From assembly GCA_003526375.1 (NCBI GenBank), contig DPDG01000054.1, positions 1 through 64,000 of the forward strand: a DNA stretch of 64,000 nucleotides. Direction: 5' to 3'. Positions 18,607 to 26,645 of this stretch are shown one piece after another. Origin of the DNA: Lentisphaeria bacterium. GTDB lineage: Bacteria; Verrucomicrobiota; Lentisphaeria; Victivallales; UBA1829. Each line of letters begins with the position of its first letter. Within the stretch, counting starts at the first letter, position 1. The position numbers and the translations under genes were made by a program. The notes under the pieces are model-generated. The model made no database searches and was not told the origin of the DNA. It was given only the letters and a program-made list of their open reading frames with translations.

Positions 18607-18834
18607 TCAAAGAATCGGCATGGATATCAGCCACAGACGCAACTGCATGTCATTGCTCAACACCTGATAGATATGGCTGCCCGGGGCAAACGCCCCCAGT
18701 AAAACAACCAGAGAAGCGAGCAGCAACGCATATTCCAGCATTGCCACCCCGCAGTCATCGGTGCAATGCCTTCTCCATTTACGGAGCAGATTCACCGTTT
18801 TCGTGAAAATTCCGGTTCCGCCATGCCTGGACAT
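18607..18834 (-). CDS. Flp-type pilin (second)
   Basis: A 75-residue small pilin. The leader ends in DDCG and is followed by VAMLEY, a textbook Flp cleavage site with Glu +5 and Tyr +6, then a 20-residue hydrophobic helix and a short hydrophilic tail. It starts 7 nt after the stop of the first flp gene, with only a weak ribosome site. It could be a minor pilin or a variant subunit. Confidence 0.8.
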   Translation of the reverse strand: MSRHGGTGIFTKTVNLLRKWRRHCTDDCGVAMLEYALLLASLVVLLGAFAPGSHIYQVLSNDMQLRLWLISMPIL

Positions 18835-18841
18835 ATTTGCC

Positions 18842-19042
18842 TTATTTGCTCAGATCCGCGCCTTTGACCTTCGTATCCACCTGCTCGACCTTATCGGCAG
18901 TATCGCTGAAAACGTTCTTCAGGTTCTTGCCGAATACCATTACGGCAACAGCGACAATCACTGCAACCAGACCGGCAAGCATTGCATATTCGACGAATGT
19001 GGCATAACTACGGCGGGGCATCATTTTTCTACTCATTTTCAT
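18842..19042 (-). CDS. flp: Flp major pilin
   Basis: A 66-residue Flp-family pilin, first gene of the Tad operon and presumably the main subunit. A basic leader (MKMSRKMMPRRS) precedes ATFVEYAML, with Glu +5 and Tyr +6, and a hydrophobic helix. The residue before the predicted cut is Tyr instead of the usual Gly. The start at 19042 follows AAGGAG by 4 nt; an ATG 6 nt downstream is also possible. A promoter-like sequence lies 60-90 nt upstream. Confidence 0.85.
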   Translation of the reverse strand: MKMSRKMMPRRSYATFVEYAMLAGLVAVIVAVAVMVFGKNLKNVFSDTADKVEQVDTKVKGADLSK

Positions 19043-19102
19043 CAGACTCCTTATTTTGTATTTATGAGACTGCAACCAACCCATTGGCACCCATCACGGC
19101 AT

Positions 19103-19130
19103 AATATAATAATTTTTCACATCAATACAA
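19103..19130 (-). promoter_or_regulatory. Candidate promoter of the Tad operon
   Basis: On the minus strand, TTGTAT (19130-19125) and TATATT (19108-19103) are separated by 16 bp in an AT-rich stretch, giving a leader of about 55 nt before the flp ATG. No other strong promoter is seen among the tightly packed downstream pilus genes. The 19143-19227 interval upstream shows no clear terminator for the preceding secreted-protein gene. Confidence 0.45.
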
Positions 19131-19227
19131 GCATGAATCTGAAAAAATATGGAAACGTATCCGCCGAGAAAAACAGTCATTCCATGCCGACGCCTGAGAT
19201 ACTGCGGAGTCCATTCCCCATCCCTTT

Positions 19228-22200
19228 TTATTCCCGGAATTTCAGCTCAATCAGCCGGAAGTCGCGTTTCGGGACATCAAGCGTGAATTCGCCCTGTCCA
19301 CGGAACAACTCCGCACCGGTTTCCAAATCCTTCCCATCGACGGAACCAGATGCACCGAACAGTCTGCGGATATCCGGAACAAGCCGGAATCTGTGTTCCG
19401 TGTCCCTGTTGTTGAAAAGGACCATCAACATGCGTTTTTCTCCGGCGTTGAGATAGGCTGTGACGGCGGTATTCACGCCATCGGAATTTCCGGAAATGCC
19501 GCACGTTTCCCAATACGGCAGGAAAAGATCCTTGTCCGACAGCCGGAAACGGTCCAGCGCCAGCCAGATTTTCCATGCCGTGTCATTCTGTGAAGTTCTG
19601 TCCGGAATCACATCATGAAGCAGAAGCATTCCCGCCAGATGCCGTTCCGCCCACGGTTCCAGCTTCCATGTTTTCCGCTGTCCGGCGGGCACAAAAGGTG
19701 CTATGCGGTAAAGCTGGCTGCACCAGATCAGACCGGGTCCCCAGATATGCGGCAGAATCTCGGCGCGCAGACAATCCAGCGTCATCGCCTTATAGGAACG
19801 GTCGCTGACCAGCTTTTCCTGCCAAAGCTCCCCGTCAAGAAAATAATCGGCATAACTGAATCCGGCAACCCGCGAGGTCGCACCGGAAAGATGCATGATA
19901 AGCGGAGCTCCGTCCGCCCTCTCCCGGCAGTAAAGATAGAGCCGTTCAAGCCATTTTCTGTGTTCCCTGATCGCGTAGGTCGGTTTGCGTTTTCCGTTCT
20001 CATCCGTATAGCCGTGCCCGTGATCCGCTCTCGTACATGCCGGCCAGAACATGAGATCGAAGTAAAGCCCGTCAACGCGGGGATGTTCTTTTCTGCTTTT
20101 GTCGAAACGCCAGAGATAAAAGTCGGAATAATCCTTCGTCTTGCATACCTCTATCATGTCCATGCTGTAATCATAGAGTGTATTGCCGTAAAGTTTATCC
20201 TGCGAACCTGCGCGCCACATCTCCCCGTTCCAGATGACTTCCGGGGCATTGCGCCCAATGCTGGAATACGCGGCATACCAGCCGGAACGGCACCGCTCCT
20301 TCGTGAGTGTGTCGTAATGATTGTAATCCCTTGCCAGATAGCCGAAATTTGCCCGTTTCCTGTCCATCTCGGCAATCTCTGTCCTGTCAGTCACCCATTC
20401 CGGATACCCCTGAAAGGTGAAGCTCGACATCCACCATGAAAGATTGGACGGGTATCCCTTTCCCGCCAACTGATCTCTATTGTGCGCAAACCAGTATTGA
20501 GCCCGAACCTTGCGATAGTTTTCCGGACGGGGACGGACCGGCGTCGGATGAATATAAAAGCCGTAACTCAAGTTTTTCGCCATTTTTGCCGGACGGTCTA
20601 TGAACTGAATTGAAATTTCCGCGTTTCCAGCATCTCTCCTGACCACCGCCTGACTGACGGAATCGCTGTTCCTCCAGTTTTCCGCCGATTCGATGCCGAA
20701 GCTCAAACCGCCTTTTTCACAGCCGATCCAGAAAGGACCGAAGGGATCGTCAAGCATTTTGTTCCATTCTGCCGGAGTCCTGCCCGTATTCCGGAGGCTG
20801 CGGTCGCCGGAATTGAGAAGTGTGGAGCAATTACGCGGCATCTCCAGAGTGACAGCCAGTCTGTCAAAAGACATGTCATCCGCAGAAGCCAGTTCCATCT
20901 GATACCAGATGAACCCGTCATAATCAATCTCCGCCCGGACTTTGACCGTCCCCTGCCCTTTCAGCACTCCGGTGGACTCAATGACCGCCCGGCGCTCCGA
21001 CACTGCCACGGCTTTCACCGCAACGTTCCTGAGTTCAAGATTTTTCTTTTCCCTTCCCGCATCCAGCCTTACGGGAGATGCCAGGCAATTCATTCCGCCG
21101 CTGACAATCTGTTCGGCAAACAAAGAACGGGGACCGAAAACATAAGTCCGGTTCCAGCAGGAGACAGACAGCCTGCCGTCTTTTTCCGTCACTTTCAAAG
21201 GTGTCCACGGTGCAGGCACATGATCGGTCTTCACCAGTTCGCATCCCTGCCACGGAGTAGCAGCACCGTAAACCGTAAATGCGCGTGCCTCCGACTTCCG
21301 GTAAACGTGCCCGTTCCGGTCCAGAAGTTCGAGAAAAAGCAGATAGTCGCCCTCCGGCACCCCGGAAAGCGGAAGAAGCGTATCCTGTTTCATATCCGTG
21401 ACCGGAACAGTTTTTGTTACGGCCGGTTTCCCGGACTTGTTCATGACAGTAAGTCGGAGTCTGCCTGAGTCGTCGGGATTATGGGCTGTGGAGACCTTCA
21501 GGAAGTTTTTTCCCTGAATCACCACACGCCGCATGGTCTCCACTTCCGCCGCACGCTGTGCTTCATAAGAGAATCTGCCTGCATAAAGGCGGGTTCCGCG
21601 ATGCAGAATATTTGCATAAAGCGTGCCCGTCTTTCCAAGTTTATCTTCACCGGCGCGAAAACAGATGCGGGGTTCGGCAGATACCGCGGCAGTTTCTCCG
21701 AACAGCGGAAATTCCGTTTGCGCGGTCTCATCATAGCGCATGGCATTCACCTCAAGCTGTGCAGGTGAACCGCCTTTGATTCCGCACCGGAACTCCGCAA
21801 CACCGCCGGACAAACCGCCAAGGCTGGAAAAGTCGACCACCGGCGCATTCTTTCCGGCAAACCTCAAGATGCCGAATTTGCCCGGCTCGGCAAAACTGTT
21901 TGCCACCGGCGACATGGAAAAGAAACCGATCCCCTGCAAAGTCTCGCATAAATTGAAATTCCAGCAATTCCCTGCGGCAGGCATTGTCTCTCCCAAATCG
22001 GCAAACGGGATCGCAATTTCCATGCTCCAGGTATCTCCGGCAGTCTTCGATGCGGCACGGATTCCGGAGCTGTTCCACGACCGGCATTCCGCCGGAGACG
22101 CTCCTGCGCGGAAGTGTTGATCGAAAACGGTTCCCCTGTAATTCACGATGAACTGATAATACTCCTCTTTCTTCCGCTGATCCGGGGAAACATAAAACTC

Positions 22201-23214
22201 AACGCCGTCATCCTCCCACAGATTACCGTCTCTCCGGTCCTTTTCAGCAACGGGCGGCCTCTTATGCCCCGGACTTTTAAGCGCGATATAAACCGCCTGA
22301 TCATCATAGCCGATCCGGACCACAGGCTGGTGATGCCCGACGGCGCCGCCGGGCAGTTTTGAAAAGCCGGTATAGCGGGAGACATTCCCCCATTCCGTCT
22401 CGGATATCTCCCCGTCGATCAGAGGAGCTTTCATTATATTGGCAATCAGCTCAGGGAAACGCTCCGGCAGGGCGGCGGATTTTCTCTCCGGCATTGTCGA
22501 ATAGATTCTGATATCCGCAATTTCAGATTCTCCCCGAAGCAACGCGGCAAACGGGGAACCGATCTGCAGTTCCCCCGCATAGAATTTCGAATGCGGATAT
22601 GCCAGGTTTTTCGTAGCGAGAATGACGCTTTCCCCATCTACCGTCAGCTTGACCATGTCAGGTCGCCATTCGAATGCCGCCGTATGCCATTTTCTGCTGC
22701 CGTCGAGTTTCACAAGAGGAAAAATGACAGGCAGTTCCCCTTTCCCGACGGCGGGATTCTGATATTGTCCATAGGCAGCCTGAAGCGATGCGATTCCCGT
22801 CGAATGCGGACGGGTATAGGTCAGATGCAGATTCGTCCGCAGAGGCCCTTCCAGTTTCAGCATCATATTGAACGGCGGGTCTCCGAGCGACCAGTCCACC
22901 GGGCGGAAACGGAATTCAAGGCGCCCGAAGCGCATCGGAAACGGCAGTTCATCTTCAGGCAGTTTTTCAGGATTGACGGAAGATTTCAAACGATATGTCA
23001 GACAGCTGATTGAGCCGTCCTTTCCTTTTCCGAAGCGCAATGCCTTTCCCTCCTCCGTATCCACGATCCTCACCCCTTTCGGGAAAATATCGCATGGCTG
23101 AATGCAGACCTGAGGCAGGAAGCCGTTTTTGAAATCACAGGAAAACACAAGCTTTCCATCCGCCCATGCCGGCAGTGTCGACAACAATATTGCATAAATC
23201 AAGCAAATTTTCAT
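19228..23214 (-). CDS. Giant secreted DUF6067-like glycoside-hydrolase-type protein
   Basis: A 1328-residue exported protein starting at the ATG at 23214 (GGAG 6 nt upstream; signal peptide ending near AWA, residue 18). Residues ~20-250 resemble a LamG/concanavalin-like sandwich; ~260-470 resemble a CBM9/DOMON-like sugar-binding domain (APLIDGEISETEWGN ... EFYVSP). The C-terminal ~600 residues match the DUF6067 style (GLSFGIESAENW; later DGLYFDLMFWPACTRADH) and probably fold as a glycosidase-like barrel. It is the last gene of LacI locus 1, after a pseudopilin. Glycan binding and cleavage is inferred; the catalytic residues are not identified. Confidence 0.7.
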   Translation of the reverse strand: MKICLIYAILLSTLPAWADGKLVFSCDFKNGFLPQVCIQPCDIFPKGVRIVDTEEGKALRFGKGKDGSISCLTYRLKSSVNPEKLPEDELPFPMRFGRLEFRFRPVDWSLGDPPFNMMLKLEGPLRTNLHLTYTRPHSTGIASLQAAYGQYQNPAVGKGELPVIFPLVKLDGSRKWHTAAFEWRPDMVKLTVDGESVILATKNLAYPHSKFYAGELQIGSPFAALLRGESEIADIRIYSTMPERKSAALPERFPELIANIMKAPLIDGEISETEWGNVSRYTGFSKLPGGAVGHHQPVVRIGYDDQAVYIALKSPGHKRPPVAEKDRRDGNLWEDDGVEFYVSPDQRKKEEYYQFIVNYRGTVFDQHFRAGASPAECRSWNSSGIRAASKTAGDTWSMEIAIPFADLGETMPAAGNCWNFNLCETLQGIGFFSMSPVANSFAEPGKFGILRFAGKNAPVVDFSSLGGLSGGVAEFRCGIKGGSPAQLEVNAMRYDETAQTEFPLFGETAAVSAEPRICFRAGEDKLGKTGTLYANILHRGTRLYAGRFSYEAQRAAEVETMRRVVIQGKNFLKVSTAHNPDDSGRLRLTVMNKSGKPAVTKTVPVTDMKQDTLLPLSGVPEGDYLLFLELLDRNGHVYRKSEARAFTVYGAATPWQGCELVKTDHVPAPWTPLKVTEKDGRLSVSCWNRTYVFGPRSLFAEQIVSGGMNCLASPVRLDAGREKKNLELRNVAVKAVAVSERRAVIESTGVLKGQGTVKVRAEIDYDGFIWYQMELASADDMSFDRLAVTLEMPRNCSTLLNSGDRSLRNTGRTPAEWNKMLDDPFGPFWIGCEKGGLSFGIESAENWRNSDSVSQAVVRRDAGNAEISIQFIDRPAKMAKNLSYGFYIHPTPVRPRPENYRKVRAQYWFAHNRDQLAGKGYPSNLSWWMSSFTFQGYPEWVTDRTEIAEMDRKRANFGYLARDYNHYDTLTKERCRSGWYAAYSSIGRNAPEVIWNGEMWRAGSQDKLYGNTLYDYSMDMIEVCKTKDYSDFYLWRFDKSRKEHPRVDGLYFDLMFWPACTRADHGHGYTDENGKRKPTYAIREHRKWLERLYLYCRERADGAPLIMHLSGATSRVAGFSYADYFLDGELWQEKLVSDRSYKAMTLDCLRAEILPHIWGPGLIWCSQLYRIAPFVPAGQRKTWKLEPWAERHLAGMLLLHDVIPDRTSQNDTAWKIWLALDRFRLSDKDLFLPYWETCGISGNSDGVNTAVTAYLNAGEKRMLMVLFNNRDTEHRFRLVPDIRRLFGASGSVDGKDLETGAELFRGQGEFTLDVPKRDFRLIELKFRE

Positions 23215-23246
23215 TTTCTTCTCCGGTTCAAGTTCCACATATAACC

Positions 23247-24065
23247 TTATTTTACCTCATGAATATCCCAGAAATCGTCTTCATCGGCATTGCCGAGATA
23301 TCTGTAGCGCGGGACATAATTCAAATCACCGACATGCCCGTCCATATAGACAATGTTCCAGCGCTTGCTGTGTCGCAGGCTCGGATAATAAGCGGTATCC
23401 ACATGCAGTTGCTGTCCGCTTCCGGCATCCCCGATCCATGCCTTTGCACTCGGCTTTCTGTAAGAGGAGAGACGCAGGCATCCGGTGGGATACCCCATTG
23501 CTTTCAGATAGGAAATGCTGATTTTCCGATCCTGCCCGTAATGAGTTCCCGGCCAATCATTTCCGTAAATATTCTTCGGAGCGGCGGAGGGACATTTGAA
23601 GATGGATACCGGTTTCATGCCTCCGTTGTCGAAAGTTTTGATCGTAATCGGGGCGTTGCCCGTATCCATCAGCGCAAGATGCCAGAGATAACGTGTGGAG
23701 GAATCTGACGCATCCTCCTTTTTCGGCAGATAGTCACTGTAGTCATTGGCATAAGTAGCGGTATAAAGCCCGATCTGTTTCAAATTGCCGGAGCAGGAGA
23801 TCGCCTTGGCTTTTTCTCTCGCAATGCTTAATGCAGGCAGAAGCATACCGGCAAGGATCGCGATGATCGCTATTACGATGAGCAACTCTATCAATGTGAA
23901 TGTCCGTCCCGCACTATGGCAAGACTTCTGGATTTCAACCGGAAGCCGTCCTGCGGGAAGAATAAGATTTTCTTTCCCGGTCTCCTCCATTTTTCCGACT
24001 CCGTTAAAAACTTCAGAGAATACGGGAAAGAATCCCCTGCCATGGACTTTTGTTTTCACAGACAT
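23247..24065 (-). CDS. DUF1559-type pseudopilin with a long leader (locus 1)
   Basis: A 272-residue type IV prepilin-like protein. Its helix begins [18 protein letters not shown] at about residue 56, followed by the family MLLPAL and a C-terminal domain with YMDGHV near residue 249, usual in Lentisphaerota and Planctomycetota. The leader is ~55 residues instead of the usual 5-15, and the residue before Phe is Thr, not Gly. The start at 24065 (ATG) has AAGGAA 7 nt upstream. It lies between an FAD oxidoreductase and the giant secreted protein. A secretion or surface-tethering role is inferred. Confidence 0.83.
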   Translation of the reverse strand: MSVKTKVHGRGFFPVFSEVFNGVGKMEETGKENLILPAGRLPVEIQKSCHSAGRTFTLIELLIVIAIIAILAGMLLPALSIAREKAKAISCSGNLKQIGLYTATYANDYSDYLPKKEDASDSSTRYLWHLALMDTGNAPITIKTFDNGGMKPVSIFKCPSAAPKNIYGNDWPGTHYGQDRKISISYLKAMGYPTGCLRLSSYRKPSAKAWIGDAGSGQQLHVDTAYYPSLRHSKRWNIVYMDGHVGDLNYVPRYRYLGNADEDDFWDIHEVK

Positions 24066-24085
24066 CTTCAAATTCCTTCTTCTTT

Positions 24086-25366
24086 TTATAATTCAAGTTG
24101 ACTTGCAATCTCTCCAAACGGCACTTCCTGCGGCAGACAATCCCTCCTCGCCGCCAGTGCGGCGCAGATTCCCGCCGCCTCCCCCGTCGGTGCGGCTCCG
24201 CCAATGACGCGATAACTGGCATGGGCATAAAAATCGCCGCTGATGCAGCGCCCCGCCATCATCATCCCCTTCACGTCTTTTGCAATCAGCGCGCGCAAAG
24301 GAATATCATAAGGTTTCACCTTGCAGCCTTCACTGCTGTATCCTTTATGCGCATCCGGCGATGTGGAATGCACATCAACACCGAAACGCATCCGGCAGAC
24401 CGCATCCGCATGGCGCCGCCCCGACGTGATATCCTCCCGCGTCACCCGGTAAAGCCCGGAAATCCGCCGCGCTTCGCGGACACCGATATAATCCGCAGTC
24501 GCTCCGAAGCGTGCATTCGCAAAACGCGGATCATGAGTCCGCAGGCATTCAAGCTGACGGTAGAGTTCCGCCCGCGCTTCCAGCGTCGCTCCGGTCACGG
24601 CATCCGCATCAAGCGGAGAAAACCCGTATTGATGATTGGACATCAGCAGGTAACTGTCCGGCCCGGTCTGAAACAGCGTGGGCTGCCCATAAGACGGCTC
24701 GCAGTTGTTTTCACACAGAAAACGGAACAGATTGCGCTTGCCCTCATCGTTCTCTATCCTGATCATTTCCGGGATGGAGTCTGCCGCGACTCCGTAAAGC
24801 ATTGCGCAGAAACTCATTGCCTGAAGGGTGCCGTCTTCCGGACGGCCGAGCTCGCAGGAACACCCGGCAAGAGCCGCAAGGTCTCCGTCTCCGGTGCAGT
24901 CGATGAAAATCTTTGCGCGCCATGCCTCCCTCCCGGACTTGGATTCCGTAACAACCGTCCGCAGGCGCGTTTCACCGTCGCAATGCACCGCGGCGGCAAC
25001 GGTATGCAGGCGAATCGTCACACCGGCGTCAAGACAGAGACGCTCCAGATAATATTTGACCGTTTCGACGTCGAACACCATGCGGTCCCCTTTCGCCCCC
25101 AGCGCCGTCAGGTCGCGGATCATCTCACGAAGCAGTCCCTTTTTCCCTTCCGAGTCAATGATATTTGACATCAGGCCCGAGGTCATGATACCGCCCAGCG
25201 CGCCTCCCCGTTCCAGAAGCAGGGTCTTCGCACCGAGGCGGGCAGCGGCAACAGCCGCGCATACCCCTGCGGGGCCGCCGCCACAGACAATCACATCTGC
25301 TGTGCAGGAAACCGGAATCCGGCGCTCCGGCTCCATAATGAAATTGCGGTCTGTCATTTCAGGCAT
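24086..25366 (-). CDS. FAD-dependent oxidoreductase
   Basis: A ~426-residue flavoprotein of the FAD-dependent/succinate-dehydrogenase-like group seen in glycan loci. The dinucleotide motif [17 protein letters not shown] starts near residue 29 with the acidic end of the fold at [21 protein letters not shown] and a C-terminal [13 protein letters not shown] segment also fit. No signal peptide. The start is either ATG 25366 or ATG 25357; the second overlaps the lacI stop by 4 nt. Probably oxidises a sugar or related alcohol delivered by the same locus; the substrate is unknown. Confidence 0.8.
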   Translation of the reverse strand: MPEMTDRNFIMEPERRIPVSCTADVIVCGGGPAGVCAAVAAARLGAKTLLLERGGALGGIMTSGLMSNIIDSEGKKGLLREMIRDLTALGAKGDRMVFDVETVKYYLERLCLDAGVTIRLHTVAAAVHCDGETRLRTVVTESKSGREAWRAKIFIDCTGDGDLAALAGCSCELGRPEDGTLQAMSFCAMLYGVAADSIPEMIRIENDEGKRNLFRFLCENNCEPSYGQPTLFQTGPDSYLLMSNHQYGFSPLDADAVTGATLEARAELYRQLECLRTHDPRFANARFGATADYIGVREARRISGLYRVTREDITSGRRHADAVCRMRFGVDVHSTSPDAHKGYSSEGCKVKPYDIPLRALIAKDVKGMMMAGRCISGDFYAHASYRVIGGAAPTGEAAGICAALAARRDCLPQEVPFGEIASQLEL

Positions 25367-26385
25367 TTCACACTGTTTCCTTCCGTAAAAACGCAGTCTA
25401 TGAAAGCATGGCGGGTCGGAATTCCGGGGAAGCGGATTCTGTCAAACAAAAACTTCGCCGCCTCCTGCCCGATCTGTTCGAACGGTGTCCGGAACGAACA
25501 CAGCTTCAGGTTCGTTCCCGGAAAATGGATGCCTCCGAATCCGGTAACAGAGATATCGTCCGGCACGGAAATCCCATGCCTGGAAAACTGTTCCAGGAGA
25601 TCCATCGCGGCATAATCGTTGCCGCAGACCCAGACATCAACCAATCTTTTCTCCGTCAATTCAACCGCCTTTGCAAGCTTCGCCTCTTCATCGGGAAAAT
25701 TCCCGTTCAGCAGATGAAATGCGGGATTGTCCTCAAGTCCCGCCTCCATCAATCCCGCGCGGAAGCCGAGATAACCACGCACTCCGCGCGGATGATATCC
25801 GCCGGGAAAATCCAGATAGCCGATCCGGGTATGTCCCAATTTTCCCAGATGCCGGATCAGAAAGATAAACTGATCAATGTCACCGCCGGATACAACGTCC
25901 GCTTTTGCCGAAAGATACGTATAATCTGCGGAAACGCAGGGCTTTTTCAGGGAAACCGCTCTGACCTGTGCTTCTTCAAAACGGTGAATGAAAATGATTC
26001 CGTCGAACGCCGCGCATTTCTCTTTCAATTCCATCTGCGACAGACATCCGGGATTCACAAAGTCGATGATGAGCCGCGCATCGAAGTGATTGACGACATC
26101 GCTGATACCCTTCAACGTTTCGTGCGTCAGGCCGGAGACATTCTGCAGGTCGGAGTCGCTGGACGCACTGCCGCTGACCAGGGCAAGAAGATTCAAGGAA
26201 GCCTTTTTCGAGTGCAGCTTGCGTCCTTTATGCGTATAGGAAACCTGATAGCCTTGCTTTTCCGCCTGTGCAAAAACCGCCGCCCGCGTTTCTTCGCTGA
26301 TCGCCGGATGGCTCCGCAGAGCCCGCGAGACCGTTGTCTGAGAAAGATTCAGGGCCTCTGCAATATCTTTCAGTTTAATCTTCAT
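25354..26385 (-). CDS. LacI-family regulator (locus 1)
   Basis: A 343-residue regulator. The N-terminal helix-turn-helix is clear (IAEALNLSQTTVSRALR, about 8-24), with the hinge and periplasmic-binding-protein-like sensor domain following (DISVTGFGGIHFPG near 277-290). It heads a four-gene unit with the oxidoreductase, pseudopilin and secreted protein, and overlaps the oxidoreductase gene. A partial palindrome AACATGTT overlaps its own ribosome site. It likely represses the locus in response to a sugar; the ligand is unknown. Confidence 0.9.
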   Translation of the reverse strand: MKIKLKDIAEALNLSQTTVSRALRSHPAISEETRAAVFAQAEKQGYQVSYTHKGRKLHSKKASLNLLALVSGSASSDSDLQNVSGLTHETLKGISDVVNHFDARLIIDFVNPGCLSQMELKEKCAAFDGIIFIHRFEEAQVRAVSLKKPCVSADYTYLSAKADVVSGGDIDQFIFLIRHLGKLGHTRIGYLDFPGGYHPRGVRGYLGFRAGLMEAGLEDNPAFHLLNGNFPDEEAKLAKAVELTEKRLVDVWVCGNDYAAMDLLEQFSRHGISVPDDISVTGFGGIHFPGTNLKLCSFRTPFEQIGQEAAKFLFDRIRFPGIPTRHAFIDCVFTEGNSVKCLK

Positions 26386-26430
26386 GAAACATGTTCCTTT
26401 TCAGATGCAGCTTTGATCTTCTGTCTTTTA

Positions 26431-26458
26431 ATTATAATCGAAAAATTAAAAATTGCAA
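26431..26458 (-). promoter_or_regulatory. Promoter of LacI locus 1
   Basis: On the minus strand, TTGCAA (26458-26453) is followed after 16 bp by a perfect TATAAT (26436-26431), 46 nt before the lacI start. The flanking region is AT-rich, with TTGCA/TGCAA repeats around 26453-26484 that could bind a regulator. Confidence 0.65.
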
Positions 26459-26577
26459 TAGTTTTGCATAAATTTTCTGCAATTTTTATAAAAAATATCT
26501 GAAAGTAAAAAACAAAGCGGAGAGTATACTTCACGGATTCATCTGCAAAATATTGGGGCTTTCAAGACATCCGTCAG

Positions 26578-26623
26578 AAAAACAGTCGGGTTCAGTCCTG
26601 CTTTTTCAGGGCTGAACCCGACT
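26578..26623 (-). terminator. Rho-independent terminator of the purO-pcrA operon
   Basis: A 17-bp stem (26584-26600 with 26607-26623, one G-T pair) with a 6-nt loop. Read on the minus strand it runs into five T (26582-26578 region, after one C/G step). It lies 23 nt past the helicase stop and is one of the strongest terminators in the window. Confidence 0.9.
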
Positions 26624-26645
26624 GATATCGGCAATCTGAAACATC

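Noticed and set aside
24086..25366. Assigning the FAD protein to a named sugar oxidase
   Set aside because: The fold motifs are general to this flavoprotein group and give no substrate.
26386..26397. AACATGTT palindrome over the LacI locus 1 ribosome site as an operator
   Set aside because: Only eight bases are palindromic and they overlap the Shine-Dalgarno sequence, so chance is likely. Noted but not listed as an operator.
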